64,000 nucleotides of DNA from Photobacterium chitinilyticum (GCF_004104355.1 NZ_RJLM01000001.1:248001-312000), one strand, 5' to 3'; shown: positions 20,601 through 28,878, numbered from the stretch's first letter. Numbers and translations are program-made. Notes: generated by a model not told the origin, from the sequence alone.

Positions 20601-21267
20601 TTGGGGCATCGGGTGTCAGTCCGCGCTGGTGGAAACTATCGACATGGTCTTCGGCGATCATCTGACGGATCGTGTCATCGTCGATCATCGCGATCTTATT
20701 GATCTCATGTGAAGTTCGGAAGCCATCGAAGAAGTGGACAAACGGGATCCGGCTTTCCAGAGTTGCAGCCTGACTGATCAGAGCAAAGTCGTGGGCCTGC
20801 TGGACAGAATTGGCCGCCAGCATGGCAAAACCGGTCTGGCGTACCGCCATCACATCGGAGTGATCGCCAAAAATTGACAAGGCATGGGTGGCAAGCGTCC
20901 GTGCTGCGACATGCATGACAAATGGCGTCAGTTCACCGGCAATTTTGTACATGTTCGGGATTTTGAGCAGTAAGCCCTGAGACGAGGTAAAGGTTGTGGC
21001 CATCGAACCAGCCATCAATGCACCATGAACCGCACCTGCAGCACCACCTTCGGATTGCATTTCAATAACCCGAGGTACTTGTCCCCATAGGTTTTTTTGT
21101 CCTTGGCTTTCCCATATTTCACACGCTTCCGACATCGGGGAAGAAGGGGTGATGGGATAAATGCCGATGACTTCATTGCAGCGATAGGCGACGGAAGCAG
21201 CGGCTTCATTGCCGTCCATCGTGGTATAGGTGATGTTTTGATTATCAATCCGTGGATTTTTAGGCAT
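17695..21267 (-). CDS. nifJ: Pyruvate:flavodoxin/ferredoxin oxidoreductase
   Basis: A homodimeric thiamine-diphosphate enzyme that oxidises pyruvate plus CoA to acetyl-CoA and CO2 and reduces flavodoxin or ferredoxin at low potential. At 1190 residues it has the full single-chain domain order: N-terminal TPP-pyrimidine domain (ITPSSPMSE), CoA region, two 4Fe-4S clusters in the ferredoxin-like insert (CTQCNICTLVCP and CTGCNLCTTACP near 685-760), a third cluster with SGACSGCGE, and the TPP motif GDGWAYDIGFGGLDHVL with GYSNTGGQ. GGAG lies six bases before the start. With the flavodoxin gene it forms a probable two-gene operon, and hcp lies upstream in the same direction. Confidence 0.97.
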   Translation of the reverse strand: MPKNPRIDNQNITYTTMDGNEAAASVAYRCNEVIGIYPITPSSPMSEACEIWESQGQKNLWGQVPRVIEMQSEGGAAGAVHGALMAGSMATTFTSSQGLLLKIPNMYKIAGELTPFVMHVAARTLATHALSIFGDHSDVMAVRQTGFAMLAANSVQQAHDFALISQAATLESRIPFVHFFDGFRTSHEINKIAMIDDDTIRQMIAEDHVDSFHQRGLTPDAPSIRGTAQNPDTFFQAREAANGFYHACPDIVADKMAQFANLTGREYRLFDYYGHPEATDVVIIMGSASSAVEQAIDHLLTTGRKIGIISVHLYRPFSLKHFMSVLPASVQQIAVLDRTKEPGSVGEPLYLDVVSTIQQAHAAKQYPHLPAIKGGRYGLSSKEFNPGHAVSIFNAMADEQLNHNFTVGICDDITHLSLPTAPAVDAEPSSRLRALFYGLGADGTVSANKNTIKIIGENTDLHTQGYFVYDSKKSGGTTVSHLRFDTTPIEAPYLIEQAEFIACHQFQFVNKLEMFEHAAEQGTLLLNSPHSADNIWEHLPQEVQKIIIDKQLNLYVINAVELARELGLKNRLNTIMQTAFFALSELMPLEQAIAQLKQAIEKSYSKRGPAIVEANHRAVDATVARLQQVDVPLLTTSLFRRPPVVNEKAPDLVKRVSAMMMADKGDLLPVSAFPVDGCWPTATSQWEKRNIAQEVPVWEEDLCTQCNICTLVCPHAAIRAKTVSADALELAPEEFKSAEYKQRDFKGQQYTLQVSPQDCTGCNLCTTACPASDKADPSRKAINMAPKQPILESQSKNYEFFLDLPELERIDIKRIDARTSQLLQPLFEYSGACSGCGETSYVKLLTQLFGDRLLVANATGCSSIYGGNLPTTPYTVDKHGRGPAWANSLFEDNAEFGLGMRLALNSKRDNALGLLETTADFLPAELLEQIKQDAFDSSETAVTRQRQNLSRIRAELPYSHRQLNERADDLVAKSNWIVGGDGWAYDIGFGGLDHVLAGSDNVNVLVMDTQGYSNTGGQQSKATPTGAVAKFATQGKTSNGKDLALNMMMHGNVYVAKIALGANMNQTIKALQEAEAYPGPSLVIAYSPCITHGFDMAEGVEHQQLLVETGLWPLFRFDPRRTDKGRAALQMDSKAPKKDVEELIGREARFTQILRRNPEQYQANLERLRQQVAHKYLLLEQLGQWKPEKK

Positions 21268-21371
21268 AACTTACTCCAGCGAACAAGCACTGTGTGTTTA
21301 AGCAGAACCTGATGGTGTCTGATAATCGGATACCGTCAGGGATTCAGCTTGGCTGTCTTATTATTTTGAAT

Positions 21372-21409
21372 CGGACCGGTCTCTGTGTAGGTAGGGTGAG
21401 GCCGGTCCG
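21372..21409. repeat. Inverted repeat between hcp and nifJ
   Basis: CGGACCGG at 21372-21379 and CCGGTCCG at 21402-21409, a perfect 8-bp pair with a 22-base loop, shortly after the hcp stop. No T-tract follows on the minus strand, so it may be a weak terminator, a processing site or an operator ahead of nifJ. Confidence 0.4.
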
Positions 21410-21433
21410 GTTGAGCGAAGGGAGCGAAGCGAC

Positions 21434-22783
21434 TTAGGCTTTGACTACCTCAATCTCTGGCTGAGGGTTCAGCATTTTGGCAAGATCGTCTTCAACATTG
21501 CCAGTTAGCTGCAGGTTGAACTGCTGCTGCAGGAATTCGAAGATTGCCTCGTTGACAAATTCCGGTGGGTTAGGACCTAGGTAGATGTTCTGGATACCCA
21601 GGTTGAACAGGGCAAGCAGGATCAGAACTGCTTTTTGTTCCATCCAAGACAGGACGATGTTAACCGGTAGTTCGTTAACTGGCACACCCATCGCATCGCT
21701 AAGTGCCAATGCGATCATCACGGCGCCATAGCTGTCGTTACACTGGCCAAGGTCAAGGTAGCGAGGGATTTCTGTGCCCGGGATCGTACCGAAGTCATGG
21801 TCGTTGAAACGGAACTTACCGCAAGACGAGGTCAGGATAATGCAATCATCCGGGATTGACAGCGCCAAGTCGCGGAAGTAGTCGTTTGGCTTGCCTGGTT
21901 TGTCACAACCGGCAACCACGAAGAACTGCTTGATCTTGCCAGCGTTAACGGCTTCTAGAATTTGCGGAGCAAGTCCAAGAATCGTTTTGTAGTTATGGCC
22001 GGTCATTAGGGTATCGTCGCTATCGAAGCCTTCGATATCAGGCAGACTTAGCGTTTGTTCGATCAGCGGTGCAAAGTCATCTTCCAGCTGGCGACAGTTG
22101 TCGATACCCACAATACCGTAGCTGTACAGGCGGTCAGCATAGTCGGCACGGCCTGTCGGTGGGACGATACAGTTAGTCGTTACAATAATGGTACCGTTCC
22201 ACTTCTGGAACAGTTGTTTCTGGTCAAACCAGGCTTTACCGATGTTGCCTTTAAGGTGGCTGTACTTACGTAGCTCAGGGTAGCCGTGGGCTGGCAGCAT
22301 TTCCGAGTGGGTGTAGATGTTGATGCCTTTGCCTTCAGTGGCAATCAGCAGGCGCTCTAGCAGCTCAAGATCGTGACCGGTAACAAGAATACCTTTACCT
22401 TCGGCTTTGTTCTGCGGTACGCATACAGGAGTAGGGATCCCGAGGCGACCGTGGTGAGCTTCACCGAGGCGAGACATCATTTCGCTACCGGCACCGCCGA
22501 TTTTCATTAGCTGGGCAATATGCTGGTCAAAGCTGAAGTTAACGTTTGTTAGTGTGAAGTACAGTGTTTCAGCAATAACATCGTCGACAGATTTTGTTTC
22601 CGCGCCAAGGTCATCGGCGTGGGTACGGTAGGCTGACAGGCCCTTTAGGCCGAAAATCATAATATCCTGAAGGCGAGATAGGGTTTCATCTTTACCGCAT
22701 GTACCCTGAGTTTTTCCGGTGCTGCCACAGCCGCCGCTTTGGGCCATCGAGCACTGGTGACAAAACATTGCTAGGTTCGACAT
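21434..22783 (-). CDS. hcp: Short hybrid-cluster protein (hydroxylamine reductase / NO reductase type)
   Basis: Hcp proteins reduce NO or hydroxylamine and, in E. coli, also act in protein S-nitrosylation. All hybrid-cluster ligands are visible: His137, Glu161, Cys205, Cys293 (AGCDKPGK, the persulfido position), Cys321 (SSCGKFRF), Cys348 (GQCND), Glu382 and Lys384 (WMEQKA). The N-terminal cluster cysteines are 8, 11, 19 and 29 (spacing 2-7-9). At 449 residues it is about 100 shorter than the usual 550; the missing part is the second helical bundle near the N-terminus, as described for class III Hcp of archaea and thermophiles. No hcr reductase gene is adjacent. An FNR-type box precedes it. 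Confidence 0.9.
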   Translation of the reverse strand: MSNLAMFCHQCSMAQSGGCGSTGKTQGTCGKDETLSRLQDIMIFGLKGLSAYRTHADDLGAETKSVDDVIAETLYFTLTNVNFSFDQHIAQLMKIGGAGSEMMSRLGEAHHGRLGIPTPVCVPQNKAEGKGILVTGHDLELLERLLIATEGKGINIYTHSEMLPAHGYPELRKYSHLKGNIGKAWFDQKQLFQKWNGTIIVTTNCIVPPTGRADYADRLYSYGIVGIDNCRQLEDDFAPLIEQTLSLPDIEGFDSDDTLMTGHNYKTILGLAPQILEAVNAGKIKQFFVVAGCDKPGKPNDYFRDLALSIPDDCIILTSSCGKFRFNDHDFGTIPGTEIPRYLDLGQCNDSYGAVMIALALSDAMGVPVNELPVNIVLSWMEQKAVLILLALFNLGIQNIYLGPNPPEFVNEAIFEFLQQQFNLQLTGNVEDDLAKMLNPQPEIEVVKA

Positions 22784-22863
22784 TATTGCATTCCTTAAAG
22801 GTGTATTTATTGTGCAACTTTATAATAGGGAAGGAGGATATAGGTACTGAATGTTCGGGGTCA

Positions 22864-22877
22864 TTGATCCGGATCAT
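22864..22877. promoter_or_regulatory. FNR-type box upstream of hcp
   Basis: TTGATCCGGATCAT matches TTGAT-N4-ATCAA with one mismatch. If it acts from -41.5 on the minus strand, transcription would begin near 22829, with a TATATC -10 element at about 22837-22842 and a 46-base leader. This is the geometry of a class II FNR-activated promoter, as known for hcp in E. coli. Confidence 0.7.
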
Positions 22878-23040
22878 TATCTGATGCAATAAGTCACATT
22901 TGAAATGAAACTTTTGAAGGTGGGCGGAAAAGTAACAGGCTGTATGGCTTTGTCAGGATTTGGTAATAGTGGTTGAGACAGGCTGCACTCGGCTCTATTC
23001 TTTTATTGACCCCTGATAGAGCTATGTATCGAGGTTGGCA

Positions 23041-23202
23041 ATGAAAGCGTGCAAAATAGAACGAAAGCTACGAAAAGAAGTGCTTCATGAGTCTCAAAGG
23101 CATCTGTGTGCAGTCAGAGCAAAATTTATGAAAAGATATACTGGCAACAGGCATCGAAGCTCTCAACGCGATGTAGAGCGACAAGAAACCCACTATGAAT
23201 AA
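23041..23202 (+). CDS. Possible small basic protein, 53 residues
   Basis: ATG at 23041, preceded by GAGG six bases upstream, opens a 53-codon frame ending TAA at 23202. The product begins MKACKIERKLRKEV, is strongly basic and polar (many Lys, Arg, His, Gln) and has no membrane segment. No family is recognised. Support is a good ribosome-binding site and otherwise empty flanks; against it are small size and unknown conservation. Confidence 0.35.
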   Translation: MKACKIERKLRKEVLHESQRHLCAVRAKFMKRYTGNRHRSSQRDVERQETHYE

Positions 23203-23217
23203 ACCTGTTCGCTTTAA

Positions 23218-23247
23218 TCACACTGGGCGCATTAGCACCCTGTGTGA
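23218..23247. terminator. Inverted repeat, possible terminator between convergent genes
   Basis: TCACACTGGG at 23218-23227 pairs with CCCTGTGTGA at 23238-23247 with one T-T mismatch. It lies between the small ORF and the convergent peptidase gene. There is no T-tract in either direction. Confidence 0.4.
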
Positions 23248-23264
23248 TCTTGAGGAGGTAGTAA

Positions 23265-24401
23265 TTAGCCTGCGAGCTTGGTAAGTACTTTTTTCAGCAA
23301 CTGAATTCGGGGCTCAATGGTTTTAAGCTCAAGGTATTCATCGATACCGTGAAAGCCCGCACCGACTGGGCCAAGGCCATCGATGGTAGGAATACCCAGT
23401 ACGGCAGTCAGGTTGGCATCCGAGCCGCCCCCTACGGCCTGCCATGTGATATTAATACCTAACTCATCACCTGATTCTTCAACCAGTGCCATTAGTGCTT
23501 CGGTTTGTTCCGATGGCATCATTGACGGTTTATGGGTGGCCCGGTTAACGGTTACTACAACGCCGTTAATAAATGGTGTTTCAGCCATGGCGCGGATTTT
23601 GGCATCGGTATCAGCGTATTCGTCGTTGTCCCAGAACTGCACATCAACAATGGCTTCGGCATGATCCTGAACAATGTTGGCTTCGGCACTGCCTTTAATC
23701 ATGCCAACATTCAGTGTGGTGCCTGATTCAAGGTTAGTAAGTGCATTGATACCAAGGATCCAGTTTGCCATTTCGGTGATTGCACTTCGCCCGTTCTGGA
23801 GTTCGCTATCGGCGGGGACGGTTTTGCCTGAGAATGTTAGCTGATAGCGAGCCATTCCCTTGCGGGCTTTAATGAGAGAGCCGTCTTCACGCGCAGCCTC
23901 CGCCACCAGAACGCTCTTGGCATTGACGGCTACGCTCTTTAACCATTCTTCAGAGTGTGGAGAGCCGATTTCTTCATCTGGATTCATGCAGATACAGATA
24001 GATAACTTATTTAGCGTGTTTTTATCCAGACTGCGCAGGGCGTATACCACATTTAGCAGTCCAGATTTCATATCAGAAACCCCTGGACCATAGGCTCGCT
24101 TTTCATCGAATGTCATCGGGCGGGCTGCGGCTGTTCCGACAGGAAAGACAGTATCCATATGGCCAATCAGCATGACATCGATGTTCTTGCAATCGGGTTT
24201 ATTGCGGATCTCTAAACCAGTTCCAGCGATACCGCATCCTACGCGTTTAACGTACCACCCCATATCTAGGTATTTTTTCCCCATTTGCTGGACAATGACC
24301 TCGATACCTTCAATGGTAAGTGTACCGCAATCAACATCAATAAGCGGACGTAATTCTTCGAGATACTCTTGTAGAGAAAAATTTTGTGGTGCGGTGTTCA
24401 T
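23265..24401 (-). CDS. M20 family metallopeptidase (carboxypeptidase G2-like)
   Basis: A 378-residue zinc-dependent exopeptidase or amidohydrolase. Metal-ligand motifs are visible in order: LIGHMDTVFP (His, with the catalytic Asp two residues on), GPGVSDMKSGLL (bridging Asp), MNPDEEIGS (general base Glu and ligand Glu), VAEAARED, and a late His in GAGFHGIDEYLE. A dimerisation lid domain lies between about 185 and 300. The closest type by motif is carboxypeptidase G2 (glutamate release); the real substrate is not clear. The ATG at 24401 is preferred, since AGGAG lies five bases before it and the upstream extension is low-complexity. It may be co-regulated with the upstream antiporter but lies 400 bp away. 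Confidence 0.88.
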   Translation of the reverse strand: MNTAPQNFSLQEYLEELRPLIDVDCGTLTIEGIEVIVQQMGKKYLDMGWYVKRVGCGIAGTGLEIRNKPDCKNIDVMLIGHMDTVFPVGTAAARPMTFDEKRAYGPGVSDMKSGLLNVVYALRSLDKNTLNKLSICICMNPDEEIGSPHSEEWLKSVAVNAKSVLVAEAAREDGSLIKARKGMARYQLTFSGKTVPADSELQNGRSAITEMANWILGINALTNLESGTTLNVGMIKGSAEANIVQDHAEAIVDVQFWDNDEYADTDAKIRAMAETPFINGVVVTVNRATHKPSMMPSEQTEALMALVEESGDELGINITWQAVGGGSDANLTAVLGIPTIDGLGPVGAGFHGIDEYLELKTIEPRIQLLKKVLTKLAG

Positions 24402-24752
24402 AATCACTCCTGAAAAAAGCTCCCTGAAACAGGGAATGAATGGCGACAGGGAAGAGAAAAATTGCTGCAGCATATAAAAGTGCACCAAAGGTGCCCCTCA
24501 AAGAGACGCCATACTCACACATCTGATATGGCTGCTTATTCATATGCTGTAGACAAAGCTATTCTCGCTGATTGTTTTGGTAAGAAATTGATTGGGGTCA
24601 ATATGTGCTACTGCCATTAACAAATGGTTACACATTAGCTGGTCGGATGAAGTGGTGAGTTTCTTGAGTTTAGTTTCAAGGAAGAGCAAAAAGCATGCTT
24701 TCTTTTAGGGGGAGAGAGTTAGGCTACAGAATTTTCTACGCTTAATAGACAC
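24402..24752. other. Intergenic spacer without recognisable gene
   Basis: AT-rich. It should contain the promoter of the M20 peptidase gene on the minus strand. Nothing else was recognised before the terminator hairpin at 24753. Confidence 0.5.
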
Positions 24753-24778
24753 AAAAAAAAGCGCCCGGAGGCGCTTTT
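24753..24778 (-). terminator. Terminator of nhaC
   Basis: GCGCC-CGGA-GGCGC stem flanked by A8 and TTTT; on the minus strand eight T residues follow the stem. It lies 21 bp after the nhaC stop. Confidence 0.88.
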
Positions 24779-24798
24779 AATCGTTTCTTAGCGAGGTA

Positions 24799-26238
24799 TT
24801 AAGCTGTTTGCTGTTGGGTAACACCTTCAATTTCTTCTTCTGCCTCAGCCGTTACTGATGGTGGGCAGCGGTCAACAAACCAGCCCATGTAAGAAGAAAC
24901 AATTGTCACGATAATACAGACGAAGCTCAGCCACATGAACGGTGCATACGAGAACGTCGCTACACCTAGGATGCTTGCCATATAGATGCCGTTATCACTC
25001 CACGGCACCATACCTGAAGTCAGCGTACCACCGAACTCTGCGTTACGAGACAGGTTCTTGCGCTGGTAGCCCAGACGGTCGTAGTTCTTGGCGCAGATCT
25101 TTGGAGTCAAGATAAGCGATACATACATCGCCGAGCCAAATACGTTACCAAGGAATGCCGTTGCGATAGTCGATACCGAAAGGCTACCTGCTGAATTAAC
25201 ACGCTTTTCGAATAGCTTGGCAATGGTCTGCAGTACGCCAACTTTGTCTAGTAGGCCACCAAAGCCAAGACCAAATACGATAACTGCCACAGAGCCCAGC
25301 ATGGATGACATACCGCCGCGGTTTAGAATGGCATCGATAAAGTCCACACCCGAGCTAATAGAGAACGGTGCCCACGCGGTGTTGAAAGCAACTAATGGAT
25401 CCATGTCCTGAACCATAACGGCCCAAGCAATGCCTAGCAGAGAGCCTAGCGAAATAACCGGGAATGAAGGTAGACGCATGGCTAGTAATGCTAGAACAAT
25501 AATGACCGGCACAAAGGAGAATGGAGAGATAACAAACTGCTGATCCATTGCGACAATGACAGACTCAACCTGAGACATGTCAACGTTGCCTGCATAGTGG
25601 AAGCCGACAGCGGTGAACAGAATACCGGTAATGATGTAGCTGATCAGCGCAATTGGTAGCATTCCCTTGATGTGTTCCATGATTTCTACGTTAGACATAG
25701 AAGAGGCAAGGATAACCGAATCTGATAGCGGAGACATCTTGTCACCAAAGTAACAGCCTGACAGTACTGCACCGGCTGTCATTGGGGCTGGAATACCCAG
25801 ACCTTGACCAATCCCCATCATTGCAATGCCAGCTGTACCTGCTGCACCCCAAGATGTGCCTGTCGCAAGTGCAGTCAGGGAGCAAATGATCATCGTCGCC
25901 AGAAGGAAAATCGAAGGGTGAATAGCTTTCAGACCATAATAAATGATGGTCGGAACAATACCACCGGCAATCCAGGTACCGACTAGCGCACCAACGGCAA
26001 GTAGGATCAGTACGGCACCCAAGCCGTTTGAAATACCTTTGGTAGCGGCTTGCTCAAGAGATTTATAGTTATGGCCCAGCTTGATGCCAAGTGCCATGAT
26101 AATGAACCAGCCAATGTATAGCGCCAGTTGAATAGGTAAGTCTAGTTTTGCGGTGAAAGAGAATGCCAGTGCAAGAAAAATACCCAACGCCACAATGACC
26201 TGTATTAGCGATGGGAGTTTCACAGTCTGTTTGTTCAT
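24799..26238 (-). CDS. nhaC: NhaC family Na+/H+ antiporter
   Basis: A polytopic inner-membrane carrier of 479 residues with about 11-12 hydrophobic helices. Family signatures include ALATGTSWGAAGTAGIAMMGIG, GAVLSGCYFGDKMSPLSDSVILASS and the C-terminal GGTLTSGMVPWSDNGIYM. NhaC proteins exchange sodium for protons, but close relatives move malate/lactate (MleN) or lysine, so the substrate is inferred only at family level. The coding strand is well isolated: a long upstream region and a clean terminator suggest a monocistronic unit. A hairpin lies about 40 bp before the start codon. Confidence 0.88.
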   Translation of the reverse strand: MNKQTVKLPSLIQVIVALGIFLALAFSFTAKLDLPIQLALYIGWFIIMALGIKLGHNYKSLEQAATKGISNGLGAVLILLAVGALVGTWIAGGIVPTIIYYGLKAIHPSIFLLATMIICSLTALATGTSWGAAGTAGIAMMGIGQGLGIPAPMTAGAVLSGCYFGDKMSPLSDSVILASSMSNVEIMEHIKGMLPIALISYIITGILFTAVGFHYAGNVDMSQVESVIVAMDQQFVISPFSFVPVIIVLALLAMRLPSFPVISLGSLLGIAWAVMVQDMDPLVAFNTAWAPFSISSGVDFIDAILNRGGMSSMLGSVAVIVFGLGFGGLLDKVGVLQTIAKLFEKRVNSAGSLSVSTIATAFLGNVFGSAMYVSLILTPKICAKNYDRLGYQRKNLSRNAEFGGTLTSGMVPWSDNGIYMASILGVATFSYAPFMWLSFVCIIVTIVSSYMGWFVDRCPPSVTAEAEEEIEGVTQQQTA

Positions 26239-26277
26239 ACTTCTAACCTTGTTAGTTCGAGCCTGTAAAATGTGGAA

Positions 26278-26306
26278 AGCCCCTGAATTAGCATTAATCA
26301 GAGGCT
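26278..26306 (-). terminator. Hairpin in the nhaC leader, possible attenuator
   Basis: On the minus strand AGCCTCTGA pairs with TCAGGGGCT (one G-U pair) over an 11-base loop, followed by TTTCC, about 40 bp before the nhaC ATG. It could be a leader terminator or the end of a transcript from upstream. The sequence does not match lysine-riboswitch elements I know. Confidence 0.35.
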
Positions 26307-26945
26307 AATAATAATAATTCTTATGACTATTGAGTCACTCATTTAGGGTGCTCATGTTGTTTCGGCGCTACTCTATCCGAATGCGCTGAGTACCGCGATA
26401 GATATTGTGCCTTTCTGTGACCTTGTCCAACCAGTGCTGTTAACTAAGAAAAAATACATATTAACTCTTTTAAAAAGTGTTAATTATTAGTTCTTTTGTT
26501 GTGCGTTGGTTGTTTTTTAACTGTTCTGAAACGTTGCTTTATTATCGTCGCTCCTCTAAATGTCAGGCTTTATTGTCGATTATTTGACTGTTTGTTAGAT
26601 GAAAAAACTAAACAGTTCGTTGTTGGCAGGTTATCAGGGTGTGGAAAGTTTTTCAAAAATAGTGGGTTAATATATTTTTATTTGTTAAAGATACTTTTTG
26701 CTTTCTGGCTCATAAAAGAATCAGCTATGGAGTGCTTTAGTGGCGAATAAGTGGTGGTTAGGTTGTTTTCTGGCCCAGAATTACCGTTATTGGTGGTTGT
26801 GAGTGAGAAGGTGCCGGTGGGGCATTTTTACCCAGCGAAAATGACCGTTATTCTACGGTTAGGCACTTTTTTGCTCATTTCATGCAGATTATGCTTGTTT
26901 TTCATTGCCTAAATCTCTATAGATGGGAGTAATACCAGTAGGCAT
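26307..26945. other. Intergenic region between divergent nhaC and asd
   Basis: About 640 bp of AT-rich sequence. It contains a near-palindrome TTAACTCTTTTAAAAAGTGTTAA-like element around 26460-26485 and several short T-runs. ORFs here lack ribosome-binding sites and recognisable content. It should hold the promoters of nhaC and asd. Confidence 0.45.
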
Positions 26946-26988
26946 AACTATCTGCTGCTTGTTCTGTGAGTAGCGTGGCCAGATAGTT
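26946..26988 (+). repeat. Inverted repeat in the asd leader
   Basis: AACTATCTG at 26946-26954 and CAGATAGTT at 26980-26988 are perfectly complementary with a 25-base loop, 51 bp before asd. It may fold as an mRNA leader hairpin or be an operator. No known riboswitch consensus was recognised. Confidence 0.4.
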
Positions 26989-27039
26989 CTGCCGATTGGT
27001 ATGTCGAATATGAAATTCTGAACAGGGAGTGTAGTTACA

Positions 27040-28158
27040 ATGATGAAAGTTGGTCTGGTTGGTTGGCGTGGTATGGTTGGTTCGGTGCTGATGCAGCGAA
27101 TGGTTGAAGAGGGAGACTTCGACGTTATCGAGCCAGTATTTTTTTCTACTTCTCAAGTTGGTATTCCGGCCCCCAATTTTGGTAAAGAAGCTGGCGTATT
27201 ACATGATGCTTTCGATATTGAGAGCCTGAAGAAACTTGATGCCATTATTACCTGTCAGGGCGGCAGTTATACCGAGAAAGTTTTCCCGGCTTTGCGTCAG
27301 GCGGGCTGGAAAGGTTACTGGATTGATGCTGCCTCTACGCTGCGGATGAAAGAAGATTCTATTATCGCTCTTGATCCGGTGAACTGTGAACAAATTAAGC
27401 AGGGTATTCACTCTGGTACTAACACCTTCACCGGTGGTAACTGTACTGTTAGTTTGATGTTGATGGCGGTTGGCGGGCTGTATCAGGCGGGTCTGGTTGA
27501 GTGGATGACTTCTCAAACCTATCAGGCTGCATCAGGTGCGGGTGCCAAAAACATGCGTGAGTTGATCAGCCAGATGGGAGTGATTAACGATGCGGTTTCT
27601 AGCGAAATGGCTAACCCGGCGACATCGATCCTCGATATTGATCGCAAGGTAGCAGACGCAATGCGTTCGGCAGACTTTCCTGCCCAGGAGTTTGGATCTC
27701 CGCTGGCCGGTTCGCTGATCCCTTGGATTGATGTCAAGCGTGATAACGGCCAGAGCAAGGAAGAGTGGAAAGGTTCGGTTGAGACGAACAAGATCCTTGG
27801 TCTTGATAATAACCCGATTCCAATTGACGGCACTTGTGTACGTATCGGCGCAATGCGCTGCCACAGTCAGGCGCTGACCCTGAAGCTGAAGAAGAACGTC
27901 CCGTTAGACGAAGTCGAAGAGATGATCGCTTCTCACAATGATTGGGTGAAAGTGATCCCGAACGATCGTGACGTGACGGTTCAGGAACTAAGCCCAACCA
28001 AGGTAACGGGTACGTTGTCTGTCCCGGTAGGTCGCCTGCGCAAACTGGCGATGGGTGATGATTACCTCAATGCCTTTACGGTTGGCGATCAGCTATTGTG
28101 GGGTGCTGCTGAGCCATTACGCCGAACATTACGTATTATTCTGGCCGAGAAGCAATAG
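27040..28158 (+). CDS. asd: Aspartate-semialdehyde dehydrogenase
   Basis: Asd reduces aspartyl phosphate to aspartate semialdehyde with NADPH, the branch point to lysine/diaminopimelate, threonine and methionine. The 372-residue protein is of the enterobacterial type: [14 protein letters not shown] nucleotide motif, catalytic Cys135 in [25 protein letters not shown], and the His-containing [13 protein letters not shown]-type substrate region. Two ATGs are adjacent; 27040 is kept as start. It is monocistronic, followed by a strong bidirectional terminator. Confidence 0.97.
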   Translation: MMKVGLVGWRGMVGSVLMQRMVEEGDFDVIEPVFFSTSQVGIPAPNFGKEAGVLHDAFDIESLKKLDAIITCQGGSYTEKVFPALRQAGWKGYWIDAASTLRMKEDSIIALDPVNCEQIKQGIHSGTNTFTGGNCTVSLMLMAVGGLYQAGLVEWMTSQTYQAASGAGAKNMRELISQMGVINDAVSSEMANPATSILDIDRKVADAMRSADFPAQEFGSPLAGSLIPWIDVKRDNGQSKEEWKGSVETNKILGLDNNPIPIDGTCVRIGAMRCHSQALTLKLKKNVPLDEVEEMIASHNDWVKVIPNDRDVTVQELSPTKVTGTLSVPVGRLRKLAMGDDYLNAFTVGDQLLWGAAEPLRRTLRIILAEKQ

Positions 28159-28190
28159 GGTTAAATTCACATAAGTATTTGAACATCAAT

Positions 28191-28224
28191 AAAAACGCCT
28201 GCAATTGAATTGCAGGCGTTTTTA
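28191..28224. terminator. Bidirectional terminator between asd and sodB
   Basis: AAAACGCCTGC and GCAGGCGTTTT form a perfect stem (continuing into AATT) with A- and T-tracts on both sides, serving the convergent asd and sodB genes. Confidence 0.9.
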
Positions 28225-28242
28225 TTTAAATCGATGCAAGAA

Positions 28243-28827
28243 TTAAGCAGCTAGGTTTTTCGCTACGAATTCCCAGTTAACCAGTGCCCAGAATGCGCTC
28301 ATGTAGTCAGGGCGTAGGTTACGGTAGTCGATGTAGTAAGCGTGCTCCCATAGATCTACAGTAAGCAGCGGAGTAACGCCTTCATCTGTAAGAGGAGTTG
28401 CTGCGTTAGATGTGTTTACGATGTCTAGAGAGCCATCTGCTTTCTTAACAAGCCAAGTCCAAGAAGAGCCAAAGTTGTTGATTGCTGAGTCTGTGAACTT
28501 CGCTTTGAATTCTTCGAAAGAACCGAATGCTTTCACAATTGCGTCTGCAACTTCACCTGTAGGTTCACCGCCTGCGTTAGGGCTTAGGCAGTGCCAGTAG
28601 AAAGTGTGGTTCCAGATTTGAGCTGCATTGTTAAATACGCCACCAGTAGAAGTCTTGATGATTTCTTCCAGAGACTTCTCAGCGAGCTCTGTACCTTCAA
28701 CCAGGCCGTTTAGCTTAACAACATAGGTGTTGTGGTGCTTGCCGTGGTGGTATTCAAGCGTTTCCTGAGAGATGTGCGGCTCAAGAGCATTAATTGCGTA
28801 CGGTAGAGCTGGTAGTTGAAATGCCAT
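28243..28827 (-). CDS. sodB: Superoxide dismutase, iron type
   Basis: Cytoplasmic FeSOD of 194 residues, converting superoxide to oxygen and hydrogen peroxide. Metal ligands His27, His74, Asp and His appear in HHGKHHNTYV, AAQIWNHTFYW and DLWEHAYYIDYRN. Gln in NNAAQIWNH is the iron-type signature, and there is no Gln at the manganese-type position (SNAATPLT). The start at 28827 fits homologues; the frame extends to 28860 but the extra residues are not conserved. It is divergent from grxD, the same neighbourhood as in E. coli. In Vibrionaceae it is typically controlled post-transcriptionally by iron through RyhB. Confidence 0.97.
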   Translation of the reverse strand: MAFQLPALPYAINALEPHISQETLEYHHGKHHNTYVVKLNGLVEGTELAEKSLEEIIKTSTGGVFNNAAQIWNHTFYWHCLSPNAGGEPTGEVADAIVKAFGSFEEFKAKFTDSAINNFGSSWTWLVKKADGSLDIVNTSNAATPLTDEGVTPLLTVDLWEHAYYIDYRNLRPDYMSAFWALVNWEFVAKNLAA

Positions 28828-28878
28828 TGCTCGGTTCTCCATTTTGATTTTTGGGGACAAGCCCCCGACATTGCTTCC

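Noticed and set aside
26496-26750. 84-codon reading frame in the nhaC-asd gap
   Set aside because: No ribosome-binding site, Cys/Phe/Leu-rich product typical of AT-rich spacer, no recognisable family.
26239-27039. Lysine riboswitch before nhaC or asd
   Set aside because: The conserved L-box sequence elements could not be found on either strand.
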